This document shows positions 32,611 through 40,853 of a DNA stretch of 49,364 nt, piece after piece. The stretch is from Lachnospiraceae bacterium (GTDB taxonomy: Bacteria > Bacillota > Clostridia > Oscillospirales > Ruminococcaceae). The stretch is from assembly GCA_023664705.1 (NCBI GenBank), contig JAMPFE010000016.1, forward strand, positions 1-49,364, read 5' to 3'. How positions within the stretch are numbered: the first letter of the stretch is position 1; each line of letters opens with the position of its first letter. Both the position numbers and the translations under genes were made by a program. A model generated the notes under the pieces. The model worked only from the letters and a program-made list of their open reading frames with translations, was not told where the DNA came from and did not search any database.

Positions 32611-33981
32611 TTATCCCGTTCTCTCCGTCCCGAAGCGGATATAATTGTACTCCTTGGCGAGCGCGTCCCACGTCGGAGAACCGACTATCCCCGACGGTTC
32701 GAGCCCGTAAAGCCGCTGAAACGTCATAACGGCGCGCTCCGTTTCGGGACCGAAATAGCCCGTCGCCTCGATAACGGGGATGCCGCTTATGTTCTGCCCG
32801 ATAACGCGCAGATACGTCTGAAATTCCTTTACATCGTCGTTGCGCATTCCGGGAGTGAGGTTGTAGCCGGGGTACAGCGCCGCCGTCGAGCCCTCGTAGC
32901 CCTCGGGAAGATTGTTGAGAATATCCGTGTAAATTTGGTTTATCATCTGCCAAGTCCGAAAATCGACAACGCCGTCGGGATTTAAACCGTAGAACCGCTC
33001 GAACGCCTTGACCTGTTCGTCCATTGCCGCGTTGAAAACGCCGCCCGAGTTTACGGTCGGTATCTCGGGATTGAAATACGCGATTACGTTCAGATAGTAC
33101 GCCAGCGAGCGCACGCGCTGCCCGTAGTCGCCCTGCCGAAGATTTTCACCCCAGAGGTTTTCTATCTCCTCCGCCGTAAGCCCCTCGCTCGTGAGCTCCG
33201 AGAGGTGCTTTACGGCAGTGAAGATGTACTTTATCTTGTACCACGTCGCCTTGTTGATAACGCCCGTAACGGGCAGGTTGAACACGCTCTGGAACGTCCG
33301 CACAGCCTCGACCGTGCTCTCGCCGTAGATGCCGTTGGCGGGGACTATCTTCGGGATAGCGGGGTAGTTCGTGCCTATCCTGTTCAGCTGCACCTGAATG
33401 GTGCGCACCTCGTTGCCCGAAGCCCCGAACCCGAACGGCGTTCCGGGGTAGCTCTGGATATTCGGCGAGACGGGCGCGTTGTACACGATGTCGATGTCGT
33501 TCCCGTAGTAGTACTGCAATATCTGATACGGCGTGTAGCCGCGGTTCGCGAGCGGCACGGTGCCCCACTGCGAAAGCCCCTCGCAGGTGACGGTGGTGCC
33601 GTTGCAGAACATCGTGAACAGCGGCTCGACGCTGCCGCGGCGGACGATGTAGTTATTGAAAACCTCGTCGACGATATTCGCGATGTTCGCGAAAATATCG
33701 CGCCCGTAAACATACGCTTGGTCGTACTGCGTGGAGTTGGTGATGTCGAAATCGTACCCGCGCGAGCGGTACCACTCGGTGTACACGCGGTTGAGCGCGA
33801 ACGATATCTGCACGTAAATATTCGCGCGGAGAGCCGCCTCGGGCCACGTCGGGAAGATCTCGCTGGAGGCGACGTTTTTTATGTAGTCTGGGAACGTCAC
33901 GGAAACGTTAGTCGCGCTCGCGTTCGGCGTGCCGAGGTGCACGACTATCCTTTCGGGGATATACGGTAAGTTAGCGGGCAT
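32611..33981 (-). CDS. SpoIID-like protein with three peptidoglycan-binding domains
   Basis: A 456-residue protein. Residues 45-160 (ALRANIYVQISFALNRVYTE, DIFANIANIVDEVFNNYIV, then GYTPYQILQYYYG) look like the SpoIID/LytB fold that acts on peptidoglycan. Three peptidoglycan-binding-domain-1 modules follow, each with VxxFQ(x)YxL and G-T-W signatures: TVEAVRTFQSVFNLPVTGVI, DEQVKAFERFYGLNPDGVVD and TERAVMTFQRLYGLEPSG. There is no signal peptide, which fits a protein assembled on the forespore surface. It overlaps the upstream gene by 11 bases, RBS GGAGGTGG. I infer a spore cortex or coat hydrolase partner. Confidence 0.78.
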   Translation of the reverse strand: MPANLPYIPERIVVHLGTPNASATNVSVTFPDYIKNVASSEIFPTWPEAALRANIYVQISFALNRVYTEWYRSRGYDFDITNSTQYDQAYVYGRDIFANIANIVDEVFNNYIVRRGSVEPLFTMFCNGTTVTCEGLSQWGTVPLANRGYTPYQILQYYYGNDIDIVYNAPVSPNIQSYPGTPFGFGASGNEVRTIQVQLNRIGTNYPAIPKIVPANGIYGESTVEAVRTFQSVFNLPVTGVINKATWYKIKYIFTAVKHLSELTSEGLTAEEIENLWGENLRQGDYGQRVRSLAYYLNVIAYFNPEIPTVNSGGVFNAAMDEQVKAFERFYGLNPDGVVDFRTWQMINQIYTDILNNLPEGYEGSTAALYPGYNLTPGMRNDDVKEFQTYLRVIGQNISGIPVIEATGYFGPETERAVMTFQRLYGLEPSGIVGSPTWDALAKEYNYIRFGTERTG

Positions 33982-35077
33982 TTTCCACCTCCATTATGTT
34001 CACGGTATCGGCGCCCGCGGCGCCGCCCTCGGACGGCACGGGCACCATAGCCACGCGCTGTATCGACTGCACCCCGTCGAACACGGGTATATCGCTCAGC
34101 ACCACGTCGGCAAAGCCCTCCCTTGTCACCTCCGCGTCATACAAAGCAAACGGCTGCACAGTGTTCTCAAACGACTGCGAAAGCTCCTTAGACGGCGCCG
34201 GGAGCGTTTCGGCGCTCGTCTGACCGCTGCCGTCGGTAACGAGCGAACATATCTCGTGCGTTTCGCCGCCGATTTTTTTGGAGATAACGCACCGCGCGTC
34301 CGCTATCGGCATCGCCTCGCGCGCCGTATACACCCGAAACAGCATCGTGCCTCTGCCCGCGTTGCTCTGCTCGAACTCCTCGAAGCTGCCGTAAACGGGC
34401 TCGGGATACTTTATCGGCTCCGCGCCGCTGCCCTGCCGAAGAATGCTGTCGGGTGGGTTTTCGGGATTTTGCGGGTAGCTCTCGTCCTCGAAGCTGCGCC
34501 CCGTGAGCTGCTCCCCCTCGGCAGTGCCGCTTATCGGCTGGTCGGCAAGCGTTTCGGCGCGCTCCGGGGAAACGCTCTGCACGTCCGCGAAATCGGGTCT
34601 CGGCGCGGTCGCGGAGTTGTCCGTCACTCCCGAAACGTCCTCCTCCGGGCGGTTATTCTCGGGAACGCTCTGCTCGGTTATCTCCCCGCGCACCCGCTCC
34701 GTCGAGGGTATTTCCGTAAAGCGCGGCGGCGTGAACAGCACGTCCGAGGTCTCGACAATATCCTCCTCGGGCGCTTCGTCGGGAATTGTTTCCGCGCTCT
34801 CTTCGTCATATTCGACGATCTCCTCGGACTCGGAGCTCTCGTCGCCGTCGACTATCTCCGCGATAAAACGGTCGTACACTGCGGGAAATTCGCCGCTCTC
34901 CTCGCTTACGTAGCCGATTATCTTCGGCTTTCTCTCTTCGGGCGCGGGCTCGGCAGCCGCCCTTTCGGGCTTATCCTCAACGACGGGGACGGGCTCGGCG
35001 GCGGGCTTCGCGGAGCGGCGGCTCAGCTCCATAAGCTCGCGCTTGTATTTCTCTATCAGCTTTTTGGTATCGTCCAT
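33971..35077 (-). CDS. Acidic disordered protein with C-terminal carboxypeptidase-regulatory-like domain
   Basis: A 368-residue protein. After a short helical start (MDDTKKLIEKYKRELMELSR) about 220 residues are low-complexity Glu/Pro/Ser/Asp, clearly disordered. The last 110 residues (RGTMLFRVYTAREAMPIADA, VTDGSGQTSAETL, VTREGFADVVLSD) have the strand pattern of CNA-B or carboxypeptidase-regulatory-like beta sandwiches. It overlaps the SpoIID/peptidoglycan-binding gene and so probably works with it, perhaps as a spore-surface partner or tether. RBS GGAGG. Confidence 0.72.
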   Translation of the reverse strand: MDDTKKLIEKYKRELMELSRRSAKPAAEPVPVVEDKPERAAAEPAPEERKPKIIGYVSEESGEFPAVYDRFIAEIVDGDESSESEEIVEYDEESAETIPDEAPEEDIVETSDVLFTPPRFTEIPSTERVRGEITEQSVPENNRPEEDVSGVTDNSATAPRPDFADVQSVSPERAETLADQPISGTAEGEQLTGRSFEDESYPQNPENPPDSILRQGSGAEPIKYPEPVYGSFEEFEQSNAGRGTMLFRVYTAREAMPIADARCVISKKIGGETHEICSLVTDGSGQTSAETLPAPSKELSQSFENTVQPFALYDAEVTREGFADVVLSDIPVFDGVQSIQRVAMVPVPSEGGAAGADTVNIMEVENAR

Positions 35078-35138
35078 AGTATGACCTCCGTAAAAATATT
35101 CTTATAGAATATATGCGGAGATCGGCTCAATTATTTCT

Positions 35139-35834
35139 TTATTTTGACAAGGCAAGCTCCCGGACGACCTCTCCCGCGAGTATAAGCCCCGCGACGGACG
35201 GCACGAACGCGCAGGACGCGGGCACGACGCGCTCTCCCTCGCGCGTGGGAGCGGCGGGCGTTTCCGTCGACCACACGACCTTCAGTCGCTCTATGCCGCG
35301 CTTTCGCAGCTCGTGCCGCATAACTCTCGCAAGCGGACAGACCGACGTTTCGTAAACGTCCGACACGCGCAGCTTCGTCGGGTCGAGCTTGTTGCCCGTG
35401 CCCATGGAGCTTATCAGCGGCGTTCCGCTCTCGGCGCATTTCACCGCGAGCAGCACCTTTGCGCGAACGTCGTCTATCGCGTCGACAACATAGTCGTATT
35501 CCGCGAAATCGAACCGTCCGACGGTCTCTTCGGACAAGCGGAATTGATGCTTTGTCAGCCGCAGGCTCGGATTTATGTCGAGAAAGCGCTTTTCGGCAGC
35601 ATCCGTTTTCGGCAGCCCGACCGTGCTGTGCAGCGCGATTATCTGGCGGTTGATATTCGACGCCGCCACCTCGTCCCCGTCGACGATATCCAGCGCCCCT
35701 ATGCCGCTTCGCACGAGCGCCTCGGCGGCGTGACCCCCCACCCCGCCTATGCCGAAAACCGCCGCGCGGCATTCCGCGAGGCGGCTCATAGCGCCCTCTC
35801 CGAGCAGGCGCTCCGTTCTTGCAAATTCCTCCAT
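35139..35834 (-). CDS. tcdA: tRNA threonylcarbamoyladenosine dehydratase
   Basis: A 231-residue ThiF/E1-fold enzyme that uses ATP to cyclise t6A37 of tRNA into ct6A. The nucleotide motif is FGIGGVGGHAAEAL (Gly28-Gly34), followed by IVDGDEVAASNINRQ (the E1 Asp and Arg), VVDAIDD and TGNKLDP. Cysteine candidates are Cys150 (VKCAESG) and the one in SVCPLARV. All key motifs are intact. Its start overlaps the SF0329-type gene's stop by one base. Confidence 0.93.
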   Translation of the reverse strand: MEEFARTERLLGEGAMSRLAECRAAVFGIGGVGGHAAEALVRSGIGALDIVDGDEVAASNINRQIIALHSTVGLPKTDAAEKRFLDINPSLRLTKHQFRLSEETVGRFDFAEYDYVVDAIDDVRAKVLLAVKCAESGTPLISSMGTGNKLDPTKLRVSDVYETSVCPLARVMRHELRKRGIERLKVVWSTETPAAPTREGERVVPASCAFVPSVAGLILAGEVVRELALSK

Positions 35835-36325
35835 TATTGCCCTCCTATATTTTCGACCTCAAGCCGCAGCCTGTAAAACGCCCTCGCCCATTCGGGAAAA
35901 GCGCCCTCGTCAAGATTTTGCAGCGTCCGCCTGCCGACGCGCCCGTCCATTACGGCGAGGACTCTGATGACGCTGTTTTCGCTTTTCAGCGCCTCCGCTA
36001 TCGGCATATTGATAAAATCAAGCGCTGCCGACAAAAAGTCCGTTTCGGAATACGTGCAGTCGTTGTCCCATTTTTCCTTGAAGCAGCTCTCGTCGTATTC
36101 GCCCGTCCGCGTGTAAAGCCTCGACAGGTCGATTTCCTGCCGATACATCTCCGTCCACGAAAATCGGACAAGCTCGCGCCCGTCGAGCAGCACAGCCGCC
36201 CGCCCGTAAGCGTTATGCACCCTGTGATAGCGCGTGAGAAAATAAGTCACGCGCCCCCTCAGCCCCTCGCAGAGCAGCCCCTCGAGCCGCTTTTTCAGCG
36301 ACTTCCACGATTTGTATTTTTTCAT
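35834..36325 (-). CDS. SF0329 family protein
   Basis: A 163-residue protein opening MKKYKSWKSLKKRLEGLLCE, then GRVTYFLTRYHR, GRAAVLLDGRELVRFSW and later SVIRVLAVMDGRVGRRTL. The combination matches the conserved SF0329 family of short soluble proteins, whose function is unknown. It is first in an operon with tcdA. Its promoter overlaps a 12-bp palindrome, so the pair appears to be regulated as a unit. Confidence 0.75.
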   Translation of the reverse strand: MKKYKSWKSLKKRLEGLLCEGLRGRVTYFLTRYHRVHNAYGRAAVLLDGRELVRFSWTEMYRQEIDLSRLYTRTGEYDESCFKEKWDNDCTYSETDFLSAALDFINMPIAEALKSENSVIRVLAVMDGRVGRRTLQNLDEGAFPEWARAFYRLRLEVENIGGQ

Positions 36326-36332
36326 GACCTCA

Positions 36333-36362
36333 CCCGAATAATATTATACTATATTATTCGGG
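36333..36362. promoter_or_regulatory. Perfect 12-bp palindrome overlapping the promoter (candidate operator)
   Basis: CCCGAATAATAT (36333-36344), 6-base centre TATACT, ATATTATTCGGG (36351-36362). It spans the -10 and part of the spacer of the SF0329-tcdA promoter. Confidence 0.72.
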
Positions 36363-36371
36363 CAAAGTCAA
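36343..36371 (-). promoter_or_regulatory. Sigma-A promoter of the SF0329-tcdA operon
   Basis: On the minus strand TTGACT (36366-36371), 17-bp spacer, TATAAT (36343-36348). The -35 box directly follows the terminase stop codon. Confidence 0.8.
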
Positions 36372-37595
36372 TCATCGGAAGAGCAGATCCTCAAAACGCT
36401 CTATCGCGTATTCCATAGCGTCCAGACTGTCGACGTTCGTCGTGCCGTTGTCAAGCCTCACGTCCTTATTCGGCGAGCGCTCGTCCCAAACGGCGCTTTG
36501 TACCGCCTCGATAACGCGCGGACATTCCCCGGACACGAAAAACCGCCCCGAGGAAATCAGCCTGTTCAGCATATTTATGCGCGTGTTTATCGGCTTTTTC
36601 TTGGCGTTGTGGACCTCCGTGCGCACCGCGGCGCGAAAGCTCTTCACGAGCAGCTGCTCCGCGCTGTCGCAGTACACCGCGGAAAGCGTCGGGAAGCGCT
36701 CGCTCTCGCGCCCGACATATTCCTTAAAGCTGTTTATAAGGCACTCCGCGGAGCGGTTGCGCTTGTCGTAAAACTCCGACAGCACGTATACGTTTCGGAA
36801 GCCCTCGTCGAAGCCGACGTGCACGAACGCCGAGGCGCTGCCGCTGCCGCCGTAGTCCACCCCGATAACCGAGCGCACGAGCGGCTTTTCCGACAGCCTG
36901 CCTTTAAGCGCGCCGTCCGCGAGAACGCACGCGGGGGAAAAATCGCCGTATATCCTGCCCTCCGCCGCGACCCAATCCCCGAGGATATAGCGGTCGTAAA
37001 ACACGCCGCTGAACTCCTTTTTCAGCTCGGCAACGTACTTTTCGGGCAGGAAAATATTGTCTTCAAGCCCGAATTTCATCGACAGCAGGTCAAGGCTCCC
37101 GTTGTCGAGATAATCCCGCTTTACCCAATGCGACGGGCAGTCGGGATTTGTGGTCGCGAAAAGCTTCGCGCCGTCCTCCGACAGCCTTGACAGCAGCATG
37201 GCGAAAAACTCCTCGTCGAAAAGCGTAAGCTCGTCGCAGTACGCCCCCATAAGCGTCATGCCGCGTATCTTGTTCTCGGAGAGCGCGTTTGCCGCGCCCT
37301 CCAGATAAACGCGCCTGCCGAAAAGCCGCCCCTCCTTTTTGGCGGCGCTGTATGTAAAGCCGTCGCCGAGAATTTCCGAAAGCGGCTCGAGGACGTTCCT
37401 TTTCAGCGTCGAGAGCGTTTTCGCCGCCATAAGATACGACCTGTCCCTCGGCGACCCCGCGACCCAGAACGCCCACAATATCATGGAAACATGGGTCTTG
37501 CCGCTGCGGACGCTGCCCTCGAAAATATTTATGCGCCGCAGTCTGCCGTTTTTCAGCAGCCGCAGCGCCTCCTCCTGCTTCGGTGAAAATCTCAT
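36372..37595 (-). CDS. Phage terminase large subunit (PBSX/TerL type)
   Basis: A 407-residue TerL: packaging ATPase Walker A-like GSVRSGKT (27-34), Walker B MGAYCDE (Asp121-Glu122), coupling motif FATTNPD, and a RNase-H-like headful nuclease beginning VIGVDYGGSGSASAFVH with later acidic residues (VYCDSAEQLLV, DSLDAMEYA). Every motif is present. Start at 37595 (GGAGTGATAAG). The small gene upstream is the only possible phage partner; there are no portal, capsid or tail genes. It may be a domesticated prophage remnant, though the absence of decay is notable next to the heavily broken ABC genes. Confidence 0.87.
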   Translation of the reverse strand: MRFSPKQEEALRLLKNGRLRRINIFEGSVRSGKTHVSMILWAFWVAGSPRDRSYLMAAKTLSTLKRNVLEPLSEILGDGFTYSAAKKEGRLFGRRVYLEGAANALSENKIRGMTLMGAYCDELTLFDEEFFAMLLSRLSEDGAKLFATTNPDCPSHWVKRDYLDNGSLDLLSMKFGLEDNIFLPEKYVAELKKEFSGVFYDRYILGDWVAAEGRIYGDFSPACVLADGALKGRLSEKPLVRSVIGVDYGGSGSASAFVHVGFDEGFRNVYVLSEFYDKRNRSAECLINSFKEYVGRESERFPTLSAVYCDSAEQLLVKSFRAAVRTEVHNAKKKPINTRINMLNRLISSGRFFVSGECPRVIEAVQSAVWDERSPNKDVRLDNGTTNVDSLDAMEYAIERFEDLLFR

Positions 37596-37599
37596 CTTA

Positions 37600-37863
37600 T
37601 CACTCCTCTCCGCCGCTTTCAATGTCCTTGTATTCGCCGATAAGCTCCGCGAGCCGTCCGAGCGCGTCCTCGCGGGTGTGCTCCTCAAACATCTCGATAA
37701 CCAGCTTCCATACCTTCGCCAGCTTTTCGAGATCCCTTTCGGCATACATGGTTATCAGCTCCTCGTCGCCGAGCAGACACAGAAAGCGCTCGCAGAATTT
37801 CATTATCCGCGGGTTGTTTTCGGTAAAATATTCCTTTACGGTAAGCTTTTTCTTCGATGCCAC
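37600..37863 (-). CDS. Small helical protein, possible terminase small subunit
   Basis: An 87-residue helical protein starting at GTG 37863 (GGAGGTGATAAC): MASKKKLTVKEYFTENNPRI then RFLCLLGDEELITMYAE. It precedes terL by four bases. Terminase small subunits are usually longer with a clear helix-turn-helix, which I do not see, so the role is only suggested by position. Confidence 0.6.
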   Translation of the reverse strand: MASKKKLTVKEYFTENNPRIMKFCERFLCLLGDEELITMYAERDLEKLAKVWKLVIEMFEEHTREDALGRLAELIGEYKDIESGGEE

Positions 37864-37930
37864 GTTATCACCTCCCTGCTCCGTGATAACAGTCTAGCAC
37901 CGCCTAAACTGCAAAAAACTGCATTTTTTG

Positions 37931-38090
37931 AGCTTGTGTTCATAGGATTTGTGCGTAGATTTTCGAGCATAATTTTGTCGAGTACAAGGAAAAACGACGC
38001 GGGCGTACTGTATGTACGCCAAGGAGTTTTGACGCAGTAATCGGCAAAATTTGCCGAAAAGATGCGTGCAACATTTTATGAACACACGCT
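37931..38090. mobile_element. 160-bp hairpin (MITE-like) element
   Basis: The two ends are inverted copies: AGCTTGTGTTCATAGGAT at the left and, read on the other strand, AGCGTGTGTTCATAAAAT at the right. The similarity continues through TTTTCG and AATTTTG(T/C)CGA for about 50 bp. The centre holds a perfect hairpin GGCGTAC-tgtat-GTACGCC (38002-38020). No open frame is inside. It may be a non-autonomous transposable or REP-like element; a target-site duplication is not evident. Confidence 0.6.
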
Positions 38091-38099
38091 CTTGGCGAT

Positions 38100-38135
38100 A
38101 AAAAACCGCCCGCCGTTCAAACGAACGGCAGGCGG
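38100..38135 (-). terminator. Terminator of the lipoprotein gene
   Basis: A 13-bp stem (38106-38118 with 38123-38135, one mismatch) with a 4-base loop; the minus strand continues with T6. Confidence 0.87.
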
Positions 38136-38149
38136 CTCCGAAAAACGTC

Positions 38150-38944
38150 TCACGCCGCGCCGACGTACTCCGCGAGATATTCAAGCGCCGCGACGGTTTT
38201 CTCCTCGGAGAGCCCCCTCGTAATAAGCCCGACATAAAGTCGGTCGGTGCCGAACTCCGCGTAATATCCGCCCGTGCTTTTCTTTGCTATCCTCATTTCC
38301 ACTCCCGCGACGGTCGAAGTCGGCAGCCCGTAAAACGTCTCGGTAGAATACGAGCCGTCCTCAAGGAGAGTGATTATATCCGAACAAATGCGGTCCTCGT
38401 AAACGTGCTTAGTGTCGCCGTATCTGCGCTGGAAAATGACCTTGGCGCTCTGCGAGCCGTCCGCGCTTTCAAACCAAAACTCGTCGCTGTCCTGGTGATG
38501 CCTGACGGGTTCCCAGCATTCGTTTCCGTCGGCGTCCATATATTGATAAGACGGGATACCGTGCTTCCCTTGATTTATTATTCCCATCGGCGCCGTCTCA
38601 TGCAGCTCGGGAGCAATGCCCGACAAATCGAGGTCGGCGCTCAGCCCGAAATACTCCAAAACGTCGTCTCGGCTCATCTCGAACGTGACGGGCAAATACT
38701 GACCGTAAAACACCACGCCCGTGAGGTCGGCAATCTCGAGCTCTCCGATATTGAGCGTGTTGTTGTATTTAGGCACGGCGGCTGCCGTATTTTGCTCGGA
38801 GGAAACGCTTTCGACGGCGCTTCGGCTGCCTACGTTATCCACGGGAAACAGCCCCGCCCGTTCAAGCCCGCCCGAGGGGAGACAGCCCGTCAATAAAGAC
38901 AGCGTCAAAGCTATAACGACCGCCTTAGCAGCTTCTCTGTTCAT
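38150..38944 (-). CDS. Lipoprotein of unknown function
   Basis: A 264-residue lipoprotein with lipobox LLTGC (Cys near 21) and a Ser/Val/Ala linker. The globular part includes YLPVTFEMSRDDVLEYFGLS, FWFESADGSQSAKVIFQRRY and a final helix after EFGTDRLYVGLITRG. The family is not recognised. The start at 38944 follows AAGGGG; an in-frame ATG 18 bases upstream is less well placed. It is terminated separately and probably has its own promoter, although none is obvious in the short gap to the ABC gene. Confidence 0.75.
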   Translation of the reverse strand: MNREAAKAVVIALTLSLLTGCLPSGGLERAGLFPVDNVGSRSAVESVSSEQNTAAAVPKYNNTLNIGELEIADLTGVVFYGQYLPVTFEMSRDDVLEYFGLSADLDLSGIAPELHETAPMGIINQGKHGIPSYQYMDADGNECWEPVRHHQDSDEFWFESADGSQSAKVIFQRRYGDTKHVYEDRICSDIITLLEDGSYSTETFYGLPTSTVAGVEMRIAKKSTGGYYAEFGTDRLYVGLITRGLSEEKTVAALEYLAEYVGAA

Positions 38945-39030
38945 AAGATCACCCCTTCTCAAATTCTAAATCCTCTTATCCCCATTATATCGCTTTTCCC
39001 CGTACATGTCAAGGCATTTAAGGCATTTTT

Positions 39031-40851
39031 TTAAGTCTCCGCGCCCGCGTACTGCGTCATATACAGCTCGTAGTACTTGCCCTTTCGGGAAAGGAGCTCG
39101 TCGTGACCGCCCGATTCGACGATACGCCCCCCGTCCATTACAACGATAATATCCGCGTCGCGTATGGTGGAAAGTCTGTGCGCAATAACGATGCTGGTGC
39201 GGTTCTGCATTATCGTGTGCATGGCGTTCTGTATAGCCTTTTCCGTGCGCGTGTCGACGTTCGAGGTCGCCTCGTCGAGAATAAGTATCTTGGGGTCGGC
39301 AACGAACGCGCGCGCTATCGCGAGGAGCTGCCGCTGCCCCCGGCTGATATTTTCGCCCGAGCCCGTCAGCACCGTGTCGAAGCCGTTCGGCAGCGCGGCT
39401 ATCATATCCCCGCAAAGGCTCATTTTGACAGCCGCCTCCGGCTCCCCGGGGCTCGCGTCCTCCTTTGCGTATTTGAGATTATTCGCCGCCGTGTCCGAAA
39501 ACAAGACCGTATCCTGCAAAACTATCGCGACGTTTCTCCGCAGCTCGTCTCTCGAAACGCCGCCTATATCCTGACCGTTTATCGAGATCTCCCCGCTGTC
39601 AATATCGTAAAACCGCATAAGCAGATTGACGACGGTCGTCTTTCCGCTGCCCGTCGCCCCCACCGGCGCGACCTTCCTGCCCGACGGAACGGTCAGCGAG
39701 AAATCGCGGAGCACGGGCTTTCCCTCGATATAGGAAAAATCGACGTTCCTAAAGGTCACGTCCGCGCGCTCCGAGCGCCTAAGGCTCTCCCCCGACTTGT
39801 CCTCGTCAGCCTCGTCGATAACGGAAAACACGCGCTCCGCGCCCGCTATCGCCGTCTGAAGCTGCCCGTACACCTGCGCTATCTCGTTTATGGGACTGCT
39901 GAATTGCTTCGCGTACACGATAAACGCCGAGATGACCCCCACCGAAATAAGCCCGTTTACGGAAAAATACCCGCCGAACACCGCGATTATCACGAAGCCG
40001 ATGTTGCCGATGCAGTTCATAACGGGACCCATTACGCCGCCGAAAACGTCCGTTTTTATCCCCGCCTTTGTAAGCGAGTCCGACGTTCCGCAGAACTCCT
40101 CCGTCGTAATGTCCCGATGATTGTACGCGCATACCGTTCGGCAGCCCGATACCGTTTCCTCGACCGTCCCGTTGAGAATACCGAGCAGCGTCTGCCGCCT
40201 CCTCGAGAATTTCCTTACGTTCTTGGAGAGCATTTTCGTGGCGAAAACGGTCAGGAAAACTGTCGCGAAGCTCAACAGCGCCAGCTGCCGGCAGTACCAC
40301 AGCATTACGGCGACGGTCCCCGTCACGGTCAGCACACCCGAAAACAGCGACGGCAGCGACTGCGATACGGTCGCGGAAACGTTTTCAATGTCGTTCGTCA
40401 TGCGGCTCATAACGTCGCCGTGGGAGTGCGTATCGAGATAGCGCACGGGCAAGTCCATCATCTTCCCGAAAAGCTCCTCCCGCATGCGCCTTACGATGCG
40501 CTGGCTGAGCCTTGCGCTTATGAGCCCCTGCACGAGCTGCCCCGCGCTGTACAGCAGATAAACCCCCGACATCAGCAGCAGCGTAAAGGAGAGGCTCCCG
40601 CTCTTGCTTTTCGCGATAATGTCGATAGCGCTGCTTTGCAGCGTCGGCGCGAACACGCCGCAAAGCGTCCCGAAAATAACGACCGCCGGCATGCCGAAAA
40701 CCATGCCCTTTTCCTTGGCAAAATACGCCGCGACGCGCTTCAGCGTGCCCCCGACGTTCTCTGCGTGCTCGACCTCCGCGAAGCGCTGCGCACGGTTCAT
40801 CATCCCGGGGATATTGCGCTCGGCAACGCTCTGTCCTTTTTTCTCCTGCAC
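39031..40851 (-). CDS. ABC exporter half, permease-ATPase fusion (MdlB type)
   Basis: A 606-residue type-I exporter half: six transmembrane helices (about 55-350, from MVFGMPAVVIFGTLCGVFAP onward) with RRMREELFGKMMDLPVRYLD and SHGDVMSRMTNDIENV, then an ATPase with Walker A VGATGSGKTT, C-loop ENISRGQRQ, Walker B ILILDEATSNVD and switch VIAHRLSTI. All catalytic residues are intact. Start is a GTG (40851, spacing seven from GGAGG), two codons inside a TTG alternative. It is the second half of a heterodimeric drug-type exporter; its partner just upstream is broken, so it could only work as a homodimer or with another subunit. Confidence 0.9.
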   Translation of the reverse strand: MQEKKGQSVAERNIPGMMNRAQRFAEVEHAENVGGTLKRVAAYFAKEKGMVFGMPAVVIFGTLCGVFAPTLQSSAIDIIAKSKSGSLSFTLLLMSGVYLLYSAGQLVQGLISARLSQRIVRRMREELFGKMMDLPVRYLDTHSHGDVMSRMTNDIENVSATVSQSLPSLFSGVLTVTGTVAVMLWYCRQLALLSFATVFLTVFATKMLSKNVRKFSRRRQTLLGILNGTVEETVSGCRTVCAYNHRDITTEEFCGTSDSLTKAGIKTDVFGGVMGPVMNCIGNIGFVIIAVFGGYFSVNGLISVGVISAFIVYAKQFSSPINEIAQVYGQLQTAIAGAERVFSVIDEADEDKSGESLRRSERADVTFRNVDFSYIEGKPVLRDFSLTVPSGRKVAPVGATGSGKTTVVNLLMRFYDIDSGEISINGQDIGGVSRDELRRNVAIVLQDTVLFSDTAANNLKYAKEDASPGEPEAAVKMSLCGDMIAALPNGFDTVLTGSGENISRGQRQLLAIARAFVADPKILILDEATSNVDTRTEKAIQNAMHTIMQNRTSIVIAHRLSTIRDADIIVVMDGGRIVESGGHDELLSRKGKYYELYMTQYAGAET

Positions 40852-40853
40852 GG

